Assembly: GCF_014652535.1 (NCBI RefSeq)
Contig: NZ_BMYZ01000001.1
Span: 124,001 to 188,000 of the forward strand
DNA: 64,000 bases
Direction of reading: 5' to 3'
Source: Cellvibrio zantedeschiae
Lineage (GTDB): Bacteria; Pseudomonadota; Gammaproteobacteria; Pseudomonadales; Cellvibrionaceae
Part shown: piece by piece, positions 55,059 through 62,389 of the stretch
Position numbering within the stretch: position 1 is the first letter of the stretch
How the letters are laid out: each line of letters starts with the position of its first letter
The notes under the pieces: generated by a model
Seen by the model: only the letters and a program-made list of their open reading frames with translations
The model's database searches: none
Told to the model about the DNA's origin: nothing
Made by a program: the position numbers and the translations under genes

Positions 55059-55784
55059 ATATAAGGTTACACTAAGTTTTCTAGCAAAATAATAAAATTT
55101 GCTACGCATAATTGCGCCCATATTTATTCTTCTCACCTGCTCTACACTAAGAATTGGAACATGAAATGAACAAATAAAGCACTGAGCTGGTGTAAATGGA
55201 ATTATGAATTCACCCTCTGGATTGTCAGAAACGATGAACTCAAGCAATTTGCTTTGTGCAACGAACCACTTTAGGTTCGGATTTCTCAAAATAAAGGAAT
55301 CAATTGCCATTTGCATGGTGATACCACGCTTAAAATGCATGGGGACTACACCACCTTCTTCTATGTAGATAGTTTGCTTTAATTCTAAATTTAATTTTTG
55401 CTCATCGGTTAGTGTATTTCCAGTAACGCCAACCAAATTTCCTGACATAGACTCATCATAACTTTCGATTGAGGAGCGGAGGCACCAAAGAGCATAAAAC
55501 TCAGAAATAATTTCATTATCTTTGCTTGAGAGAACGCGGCAACCAGAAGCTAAGACTCTTTCGACAACGGACTGATAATTATCCTCAATTTTCTTACCAT
55601 AACCTTGCTCTGCACGCTGATCCCAAAGTCGATGAACACAAAACATTTTGTTCCGAGGATTAGCTGGAAATGTATTATTACCCTGAATTCGATGAGCTTG
55701 CACCATACCTTTTTCATTACAAAATCTTTCAATTGATTTACTTGGTAGTACATGCTGATTTTTAACCAGTTCGTTGCTCACCAT
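55053..55784 (-). CDS. Cassette gene 3: DUF4238-like protein
   Basis: A 243-aa protein. The N-terminus NQHVLPSKSIERFCNEKG and the later SDNPEGEFIIPFTPAQCFIC segment are typical of DUF4238 proteins as I recall them, of unknown function and common in mobile or defence-related neighbourhoods. Its TAA lies in the first core of attC-A and its start is about 10 bp after attC-B, so gene plus attC-A form one cassette. Confidence 0.7.
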   Translation of the reverse strand: MVSNELVKNQHVLPSKSIERFCNEKGMVQAHRIQGNNTFPANPRNKMFCVHRLWDQRAEQGYGKKIEDNYQSVVERVLASGCRVLSSKDNEIISEFYALWCLRSSIESYDESMSGNLVGVTGNTLTDEQKLNLELKQTIYIEEGGVVPMHFKRGITMQMAIDSFILRNPNLKWFVAQSKLLEFIVSDNPEGEFIIPFTPAQCFICSFHVPILSVEQVRRINMGAIMRSKFYYFARKLSVTLYA

Positions 55785-55794
55785 TTCTCCGAGG

Positions 55795-55927
55795 GCTTAG
55801 CGCCGAGTTCAGCGGCAGCTTTTAAGTTGTGGTTTTGTGGAATACTTTTGCGCAGCAAAACCACAAAGCTGCGACTTAAAAACTGTCCAGCCAACGAAGT
55901 TGGTGATGCTTGAGCGACTTGTTATTT
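55795..55927 (-). repeat. attC site B with altered crossover core
   Basis: A 133-bp relative of attC-A with the same central arms (AAGTTGTGGTTTTGTGG / CCACAAAGCTGCGACTT). On the minus strand the distal core reads GCGCTAAGC, where the others have GCGTTATGC or GCGTTATTT: the invariant GTT is GCT. This may impair recombination at this junction. The variable terminal segment also differs from A and C. Confidence 0.82.
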
Positions 55928-56503
55928 TTTACACATATTTTCAATCAATTTGTAATTTTTGCTTTCTTCTTTAACAAAAGAACCGGAAACTTCTCTAATT
56001 TCATACAGTTTTGCAGAACAGTCCTTTCCTCTAGGTGTTGAAACAATGTCATAAACAGCTTCATAGTTTGCGTTTTCTACAGGCGTGAATTCAATTTTTT
56101 TCATACACCAAGAATACTCAATTGAATAAAGCGATATGCCGGATATTCCAACACCAGCAAAAGAAAATGCAATTGGCTTGTTCGCCTCAACTTTTAGCTC
56201 AGTCTGTTGCTTTTTCGGCACCGCGCTATCATAAAGAGGCATACCAATGATTCGGCCCGCTTGACGATCAGCCACTAGATTTGCCTTTATACCTAAAATT
56301 GCCATTTCATCACTAGGCGCAGGTCTAGGCGCAATGCAATCAACGCCTCGATTAATAAAAACATCGTTATTATTACCCGGAATTGCCACTAAACGTAAAT
56401 TTGCTGTTTTGCTGTCTGGGTTAGCTTTATATCCGCTGGTTGTGCAAGCACATAGCAAATTAATATTTGCGATTATAATAAAAATTTTTAATGATGTTTT
56501 CAT
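55922..56503 (-). CDS. Cassette gene 2: lipoprotein of unknown function
   Basis: A 193-aa protein with a lipoprotein signal (MKTSLKIFIIIANINLLCAC, lipidated Cys about 20). The mature part has no family I recognise; it contains INRGVDCIAPRPAPSDEMAI and four further cysteines. It should sit in a membrane facing the periplasm. Its stop overlaps the attC-B core and attC-C lies upstream. Many integron cassettes encode such exported orphans. Confidence 0.7.
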   Translation of the reverse strand: MKTSLKIFIIIANINLLCACTTSGYKANPDSKTANLRLVAIPGNNNDVFINRGVDCIAPRPAPSDEMAILGIKANLVADRQAGRIIGMPLYDSAVPKKQQTELKVEANKPIAFSFAGVGISGISLYSIEYSWCMKKIEFTPVENANYEAVYDIVSTPRGKDCSAKLYEIREVSGSFVKEESKNYKLIENMCKK

Positions 56504-56522
56504 TTGCTTTTTCCCTTAGATA

Positions 56523-56663
56523 AAATAACGCCGAGTTCAGCGGCAGCTTTTGAGTTTTGGTTTTATGGAACACTTTTGCGCAGAAAAACCATAAAACCAC
56601 GACTTAAAAACTGTCCAGCGCAGGCACGAAATGCCGGTGCGGTGCTGGAACGACTTGTTAGCA
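56523..56663 (-). repeat. attC site C (VCR-like)
   Basis: A 141-bp palindrome like attC-A, including the GGCATTTCGTGCC hairpin and the CAGTTTTTAAGTCGTGG central arm. It starts TGCTAACAAGTCG, overlapping the stop of the next gene, and ends CTCGGCGTTATTT on the minus strand. Similarity to A is stronger than to B. Confidence 0.86.
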
Positions 56664-56993
56664 TTGTTTTAAAACTACCGATTTAACAGGATCCGCATTA
56701 GAACCAAGATTTGGGATGTGCAGAGAGATGATACTCTCAAGCGAGTAAGCGGTCTCAATAGCCTGTTCCGCTTGGCGGTTATAGTTTCGATTGAAAAGAC
56801 CGTTAAGATCTATTACGTCTTTTTTTCCGCTCCAAACATCTTCAAAATCCTCTTTACTTATTTCAGCATACATTGACCCACCACCATGAGCCGCAGCTTG
56901 GATGCTTACCCAGTAGCGAATCTTTTCGTTACTGGAGTTAAACAATAGTACACCCTTGTTTCGATACAGTTGAAATTCCATTTTTTCTCTCAC
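56658..56993 (-). CDS. Cassette gene 1: unrecognised 111-aa protein
   Basis: A small protein with no family I recognise; it reads MREKMEFQLYRNKGVLLFNS, then IRYWVSIQAAAHGGGSMYAE and ISKEDFEDVWSGKKDVIDLN. The ATG at residue 5 (about 56981) is an alternative start. It is the first cassette in the window's array; attC-C follows it. No attC is seen upstream, so it is next to the array's promoter-proximal side. Confidence 0.6.
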   Translation of the reverse strand: MREKMEFQLYRNKGVLLFNSSNEKIRYWVSIQAAAHGGGSMYAEISKEDFEDVWSGKKDVIDLNGLFNRNYNRQAEQAIETAYSLESIISLHIPNLGSNADPVKSVVLKQC

Positions 56994-57334
56994 TCGCTCA
57001 CTAAATTTTCAGAAAAAAATACAAATAATTCTAGCTTAACTATATTTTTCGTATAACTCGTACTGAGATGCTAACAGTTTACTAGATAGCGCCAACTATA
57101 TAACCCGCAGATTTGTAAGCCAAGTAATTTATGGCTTCACCGTATAACCCCAAAATAATAATTTAATTGGGCTGAAATAAATTTTAAGTCAACCAAATGG
57201 TTGAACTATTCTCTCAATTAATTTTAGAGTTATACAGCGAGATCATTACCACTTAAAATAACAATAACGTGTTCCGGCTATTGCTGCTTTAAGTGGCAAA
57301 AGAAAATAAAAGAATGCTGCGGGAGTGTGCGGCT
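56994..57334. other. Gene-free stretch at the promoter side of the cassette array
   Basis: About 340 AT-rich bases without a supported gene. It has no recognisable integrase gene or attI. It contains CAACCAAATGGTTG at 57190-57203, identical to the ArsR-operon operator, and on the minus strand TTGACT overlaps this site, a possible -35 box pointing toward the cassettes. Confidence 0.5.
57190..57203. promoter_or_regulatory. Second copy of the palindrome CAACCAAATGGTTG
   Basis: Identical over 14 bp to the operator at 52698-52711. It lies about 200 bp upstream of the first cassette gene. The minus-strand TTGACT within and beside it may be a -35 element. Confidence 0.5.
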
Positions 57335-57775
57335 CTAATAAGTCTCACCGCGAATATACTGTTCGAGTTGCAAGATAAGATGTTTTTGCTCTTCCATAAT
57401 ATTTTCCAACAAATCCCTAATTGAAAGCATGGCGAGGATTTTGCCATTCTCAACTACCGGCAAATGGCGGATACGTTTTTCGGTCATCAGTTCCATGCAA
57501 ACTTCGGTGGTTTGATCGGGTGCAACTGTGAGTGGGTTGGGGGTCATGATGTCGCGCACATCAGTGGTTTGGGATGCGCGCCCCATAAGTGCAACTTTGC
57601 GCATGTAGTCGCGCTCACTGATAATGCCAACGAGCTTGTCGTTTTCTGTGACGAGTAGGGCGCCGACGCTTTTATCAGTCATGAGTTTGATAGCGTCCCA
57701 CACGGTAGCGCTCGGTGCGATGCTATGGGTTTCGGCATTGATTTTTTCGCTGAGGATGTCTTTTACTTTTTTCAT
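57335..57775 (-). CDS. CBS-domain protein
   Basis: A 146-aa soluble protein made of a pair of CBS domains (SVGALLVTENDKLVGIISER, DYMRKVALMG; DIMTPNPLTVAPDQTTEVCM, IRHLPVVENGKILAMLSIRD). Stand-alone CBS pairs bind adenine nucleotides and often act as stress or energy sensors. It is not linked to an obvious operon. Confidence 0.9.
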   Translation of the reverse strand: MKKVKDILSEKINAETHSIAPSATVWDAIKLMTDKSVGALLVTENDKLVGIISERDYMRKVALMGRASQTTDVRDIMTPNPLTVAPDQTTEVCMELMTEKRIRHLPVVENGKILAMLSIRDLLENIMEEQKHLILQLEQYIRGETY

Positions 57776-58079
57776 GGCGTTGTCCTATTCCCGGGGTGAT
57801 CCACATTTTTATTGTCGACAAAAGCGTTTCGCGATTACATCTTCTATGAGATTACATTCTGCTTCGGGGCTTTACAAATATTTGTTCGTGCATAAGGAGC
57901 CGATGTACCCAATTGTTTCGCTATTAGTAGTTCACGGGTAGATCTGCCTCTTGCACCGCTTTTGAATTGTTAAAAACAGTCAACATAAGTAAAACCTCAC
58001 GGCATTTAAGCTGCATTTGAGTTTCAATCTCCGCATCTAAGCATTTGTAAATTTTAATTTCTAATAAGAGGAATAGCCC
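57776..58079. other. Intergenic region without a supported gene
   Basis: About 300 bp between divergent genes, which should hold promoters for both. I see no gene or clear repeat. An AAGAGGAAT ribosome site for the SDR gene is at 58066-58074. Confidence 0.5.
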
Positions 58080-58841
58080 ATGCCGCAAGCTTTCAATATG
58101 AAGGACAAAGTTATTGTTATCACCGGTGCAAGCCGTGGGATTGGTCGAGGGTTGGCAACATATTTCGCGGAGCAGGGCGCGCATGTTGTGGCATTGGCGC
58201 GTAATTTGGAGCAGCTTAAGGCACTGCAGACCGAGATATTGGCTAATGGTGGTGCATGTTCTTGTCATCCATTAGATGTGCGCGATGTGCCATCTATTCA
58301 AGGAGTATTTGACAGTATTGTGGCTGAGCTCGGGCGCATTGATATCCTGATCAACAATGCCGGCATGGGTAAGCCGATTCCTGCCATTGATATCACCGAG
58401 AGCGATTGGGATGAAATGATGTCGCTCAATATGAAAGGCACTTTCTTTTGTGCGCAAGCTGCTGCGCGCCATATGTTGCCGAAACAATACGGTCGCATTG
58501 TAAATATTAGTTCGCAAGCGGCAGTCATCGCGATTGATGGTGAAGCGATTTATTGCAGCTCCAAAGGCGGCATTAATCAATTAACAAAAGTCCTGGCGCT
58601 GGAGTGGTCAAAACAGGGTGTTACGGTGAATGCAGTCGGGCCAACGTTTACTTACACACCGGGCACTGCAGAGCGTTTGGATAATCCCGAATTTCGTGCT
58701 GGCGTTTTAGCAAATATTCCACGCGGTCGTATCGGTAGCATTGAAGATATAGCGACGGCTGTACAATTTCTTGCAGCAGATTCATCGGACATGGTTAATG
58801 GTGCTTTCCTATTAACCGATGGTGGCTGGACAATTATTTAA
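58080..58841 (+). CDS. Short-chain dehydrogenase/reductase
   Basis: A 253-aa classical SDR. The NAD(P)-binding TGASRGIGRGLA is at about 17-28, NNAG at 90s, catalytic Ser in NISSQAA and YCSSKGG as YxxxK. The C-terminus GAFLLTDGGWTII is typical. Overall it resembles gluconate 5-dehydrogenase or similar sugar-acid/polyol dehydrogenases. The neighbouring DUF4867 gene supports a sugar-related role, but the substrate is unknown. Confidence 0.88.
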   Translation: MPQAFNMKDKVIVITGASRGIGRGLATYFAEQGAHVVALARNLEQLKALQTEILANGGACSCHPLDVRDVPSIQGVFDSIVAELGRIDILINNAGMGKPIPAIDITESDWDEMMSLNMKGTFFCAQAAARHMLPKQYGRIVNISSQAAVIAIDGEAIYCSSKGGINQLTKVLALEWSKQGVTVNAVGPTFTYTPGTAERLDNPEFRAGVLANIPRGRIGSIEDIATAVQFLAADSSDMVNGAFLLTDGGWTII

Positions 58842-58868
58842 TTAATATTTTAATAAAGGAGAAATTTT

Positions 58869-59525
58869 ATGATCGAAAAGCTGCAAGCATTAAATCCAAA
58901 ATTGAATATTAAATCAGTCGATAGTCCTGAGTTCTCTCGCTATGGTCGTGTGCTTACTGAATATGATTTCAGTGAGTTAATTGATTTAATGAAAGATTAT
59001 CCAGTGCCCACTACAACCAACACATACATTCCAGAGGTTGAAGCCACGCGGGACTTACCTATTCACGCACTGCTTAGTCAACAACTTTATGGAGAAATGC
59101 CAATTCAAATTGGTTTTGGTGGCGGCCATTGTTTAACGCTTAACGCACTTGAGTGGCATAAAGGCAACGAGGTGGATGTCGCAATTACCGATTGGGTTGT
59201 AATGTTGGCGCAATTGCAAGATATTAAAGACGGCCAGCTCAATAGCGCCGATGTACAAACGTTTTATGTAAAGCAGGGGCAAGCGATTGAAATGTACGAC
59301 ACCACCTTGCATTACTCACCCTGCAATGTGAATGACGATGTATTTAAAATGATTGTCATACTTCCAAAAAATACCAATTTTCCGCTCGACAAAAAGCCTG
59401 CTAAAAATGATTTACTAGTTGCAAAAAATAAATGGCTAATTGCCCATGCAGATGCCTCATCAGAAGTGGAGCGTGGCGCCTATGTGGGAATTGTCGGGGA
59501 GAATTTGCGGTTGTTAGTTTCGTAA
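58869..59525 (+). CDS. DUF4867 family protein
   Basis: A 218-aa cupin-like protein: FSRYGRVLTEYDFSELIDLM, QIGFGGGHCLTLNALEWHKG and EMYDTTLHYSPCNV fit DUF4867 as I recall it, a family found in sugar catabolism operons. It follows the SDR by 27 bp with a good AAAGGAGAA ribosome site, so the two form an operon. Confidence 0.78.
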   Translation: MIEKLQALNPKLNIKSVDSPEFSRYGRVLTEYDFSELIDLMKDYPVPTTTNTYIPEVEATRDLPIHALLSQQLYGEMPIQIGFGGGHCLTLNALEWHKGNEVDVAITDWVVMLAQLQDIKDGQLNSADVQTFYVKQGQAIEMYDTTLHYSPCNVNDDVFKMIVILPKNTNFPLDKKPAKNDLLVAKNKWLIAHADASSEVERGAYVGIVGENLRLLVS

Positions 59526-59597
59526 TAATAGGTGCTTATTATTAAGGTTAAATAACGCGGGTTACTTGCTGCAACCCGCTCTGCTTACAATACTAAC

Positions 59598-60890
59598 TCA
59601 ATGCAATTTTAATCGTGGGCGCAACCAGCGATTAATTCTTCCTGCCAGCATTACCAATCCGGTTTTGATAAAGCCATAAATAGCGACTTGATGCATACGA
59701 TAAAGCGAAATATAAACCAGCCGCGCTAAACGTCCTTCAATAAACATAGTGCCCTTACCCAAATTACCCATAAGGCTGCCAACCGTTGAATAACTGGCAA
59801 GGTTTACCAGGGAGCCGTGGTCGGTATATTTGTAGGCTTTAAGTGGTTTATTATTTAACAGTGCGCGCAAATTTTGGTAGCAAGTGCTGGCCATTTGGTG
59901 GGCAGATTGCGCGCGCGGTGGCACGCGTGAGCCATCGGCTGAAATAAATTGCGCGCAATCGCCAATTGCAAAAATTGTTTCGTCACGAGTGCTTTGTAAA
60001 AATTCATTGACGTGAATTTGGTTGATGCGGTTAGTTTCTAGCCCGGCGATCTTAGCCATAAAATCCGGTACTTTTATTCCTGCCGCCCACACCATTAAGT
60101 CTGCCGCAATCAATTCACCATCTTTGGTGTGCAATCCTTCGTTGGATGCCGACGTAATCATGGTATTGAGTTTTACATCCACATCTATTTTTACAAGCTC
60201 GCCGTGCGCTGATGCAGAAATGCGCTCCGGTAGTGCGGGTAATATGCGCGGGCCAGCTTCAATTAAAGTCACTTTTAGTTGGGATGTTGTAACTTCGTTG
60301 AATCCGTAATTGTGAATATCTGCCACGGCGTGATGCAACTCTGCCGACAGTTCTACACCCGTGGCGCCACCGCCGACAATCGCGATGCGCACCTGGCTAT
60401 CTGCGCTTGGCAGGCGTTGAATACGCAGTAATTGATTGAGAAGCTTATTGCGGAATTTATGCGCTTGCGTTGGGCTGTCGAGAAAAATACAGTTTTCTTT
60501 TATGCCGGGTGTGTTGAAATCGTTTGATGTTGATCCGATAGCGAGCACCAGATAATCATAATCAATACGTGTTGACGGCAAGAACTCTACGCCGTCATCG
60601 TCGCACATAGGCGCAAGCACAATCTGCTTGGCGGTGCGATCTATATCGGCCAATGTACCCACGCGGAAATAAAAGTGGTTGTTGATAGCGTGGCCACGGT
60701 AACTCACCGCATCTACACCTTCGTCCATAGTGCCCACCGCAATTTCATGCAGCAAAGGTTTCCATAAATGGGAGGTGTTGCGATCAACTAGCGTGACATG
60801 TGCGCGTTTGCTTTTTCCTAAAGTGTTACCCAATTTTGTGGCAAGTTCCAGTCCACCGGCACCGCCACCCACAACCACGATTTTTTTCAT
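59598..60890 (-). CDS. ndh: Type II NADH dehydrogenase (NDH-2)
   Basis: A 430-aa FAD enzyme passing electrons from NADH to quinone without proton pumping. It has two dinucleotide folds ([17 protein letters not shown] at the N-terminus for [20 protein letters not shown] at about 170 for NADH). FAIGDCAQF is the FAD-contact motif, and APPRAQ-type residues ([12 protein letters not shown]) follow. The C-terminus is amphipathic and basic for membrane binding. Confidence 0.93.
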   Translation of the reverse strand: MKKIVVVGGGAGGLELATKLGNTLGKSKRAHVTLVDRNTSHLWKPLLHEIAVGTMDEGVDAVSYRGHAINNHFYFRVGTLADIDRTAKQIVLAPMCDDDGVEFLPSTRIDYDYLVLAIGSTSNDFNTPGIKENCIFLDSPTQAHKFRNKLLNQLLRIQRLPSADSQVRIAIVGGGATGVELSAELHHAVADIHNYGFNEVTTSQLKVTLIEAGPRILPALPERISASAHGELVKIDVDVKLNTMITSASNEGLHTKDGELIAADLMVWAAGIKVPDFMAKIAGLETNRINQIHVNEFLQSTRDETIFAIGDCAQFISADGSRVPPRAQSAHQMASTCYQNLRALLNNKPLKAYKYTDHGSLVNLASYSTVGSLMGNLGKGTMFIEGRLARLVYISLYRMHQVAIYGFIKTGLVMLAGRINRWLRPRLKLH

Positions 60891-60937
60891 GCACTAATCC
60901 TGAGTCAATTGTTTTGAAAACGGAGTGTTGTTTAGAG

Positions 60938-62362
60938 CTAATTATTTCCCAGAAAATAACGCGCCAAAGGGCGCTCAATAAATCTGTAGGTGTTTTGGTT
61001 TATGGCAGCCGTAAATTTCGTGTTTGCCAGGGTTTTGTTGCCACCTATTAAATCTTTGTAACCCGTATAAAAATAATATTCAGTTTTTTCGCAACTGGTA
61101 TGCGCCTGCTTTTTCAAATCATCTGCGCTCATACGCGCACCCCAGTAGTTAAACAATGCTTGTTCCCAAGGCGTATTTACGGAAACCTTTTTGCTGATTG
61201 GCCAGGGTTGTAGTTGTGCTTGTTGGGCAATTAAATCGCTTTTAATTAAATCGTACACGCTAAACTTTTCACGGCTTTTAACATAATTGGAAAATCCTGC
61301 GGCAGCATTTTTCCAGTCACCTTTGTTCATGTAAATTTCGTGATATCCGACATCGCTTAAGCTATAGCCTTGACCAACGGCTTGTTGCAGCAGCGCAAGC
61401 GCCTCGTTGTGATAGCCGAGGCTGGAAAGGTTTTGTGCGTTAAGGCTAATGCTCTCTTTGGATGCTTTAATATCAAGCGCGATCTTTGCTTCGTTTAAGC
61501 CTAATTGCTTCAAGTTTTGATCAAAAAAAGATTGGGATAACGCAAAGTGCAGCGCTTGGTTCTCGGGGTTCAAGGGCATGGCTAGTTGATAGTATTTGCC
61601 GGCCTTGCGAATATCGGTAGTGTGCTCGTAGCTGCAGCCATTAACATCGGCGCGCTTGGTGTAGGTATCTGCAATTGCTTGATACAGCTCTGCCGAATTT
61701 GAAATATTTTCAGCACCTGATTTCAATGTGGCTATTGCCAACGCAAAATAACGATCTTCCCGATAAAGTCGCGCGAGTTGGATGTAGGGTATATCTGTTG
61801 TTGGTGATTCGTGAATGGCATCCAATAAAACTTCACGTAGTGCCTGGCGATTAGGCTGACGATCTTTTTCTTGTTGTACGATAAGCGCGCCAAATTTTGC
61901 CAATGAAGGCGGATTGATATCCGCGTGCGAAGATTCAGGCAGCTGCATGAAAACAACTTTTGCTTTTTCAAATGCAGTTTCGTCGCGGCCGCGCAATATG
62001 TTGTCATAGTGAATGTTGTAAAGAGCTTTTAATACTGCACTGTTGCCGGGGAACTGCTTAATAACTTCCGTTAAGTAAGTTTCGGCGAGTTGTATTTCCT
62101 GCGGGTTTTTACTGCGTATGCCATTTTGCATGTGCAGGTAGCCCAAGCTATAGAGAGGCTCTGAATTGCTGGGGTCTTGCTGTGCGGTTTGGATGAGCTG
62201 GCTGACAGTATCGGAGTTGTTAAGTTTGCGCGATTCCTGAAAATGACTAGACATTTTATGCTCATTCACAGGCACTAATACCGACGCTACACGTTCGGCT
62301 TTTTTTTGCGTTGTGCAACTGGCAAGCAGCATTAACAAGACAAGCGTAACTACATATTTCAT
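60938..62362 (-). CDS. TPR-repeat lipoprotein
   Basis: A 474-aa protein with a lipoprotein signal (MKYVVTLVLLMLLASC, Cys 16). The rest is built of TPR-like helical repeats, such as NSEPLYSLGYLHMQNGI and NQALHFALSQSFFDQ. A GTG three codons upstream is an alternative start. It lies 27 bp downstream of the transglutaminase-like gene, so the two probably act together at the envelope. The specific function is unknown. Confidence 0.78.
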   Translation of the reverse strand: MKYVVTLVLLMLLASCTTQKKAERVASVLVPVNEHKMSSHFQESRKLNNSDTVSQLIQTAQQDPSNSEPLYSLGYLHMQNGIRSKNPQEIQLAETYLTEVIKQFPGNSAVLKALYNIHYDNILRGRDETAFEKAKVVFMQLPESSHADINPPSLAKFGALIVQQEKDRQPNRQALREVLLDAIHESPTTDIPYIQLARLYREDRYFALAIATLKSGAENISNSAELYQAIADTYTKRADVNGCSYEHTTDIRKAGKYYQLAMPLNPENQALHFALSQSFFDQNLKQLGLNEAKIALDIKASKESISLNAQNLSSLGYHNEALALLQQAVGQGYSLSDVGYHEIYMNKGDWKNAAAGFSNYVKSREKFSVYDLIKSDLIAQQAQLQPWPISKKVSVNTPWEQALFNYWGARMSADDLKKQAHTSCEKTEYYFYTGYKDLIGGNKTLANTKFTAAINQNTYRFIERPLARYFLGNN

Positions 62363-62389
62363 GGTGTGCACTGGAATTCAGTATCCGCG

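Larger units (their letters stand above)
54501..57000 (-). mobile_element. Integrase-less integron cassette array (CALIN)
   Basis: Four same-strand genes alternate with three VCR-like attC sites, whose first core overlaps each preceding stop codon. No integron integrase or attI is visible on either side. This fits the definition of a CALIN, either a remnant of a chromosomal integron or cassettes inserted away from one. Confidence 0.82.

Noticed and set aside
54918-56663. Repeats considered as a CRISPR array or insertion-sequence ends
   Set aside because: Units of about 135 bp separate complete genes and are internally palindromic with integron cores; there are no short regular spacers, cas genes or transposase.
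57000-57335. Possible intI/attI beside the first cassette
   Set aside because: No open frame of useful size and no recombinase motif; the next gene is a CBS protein.
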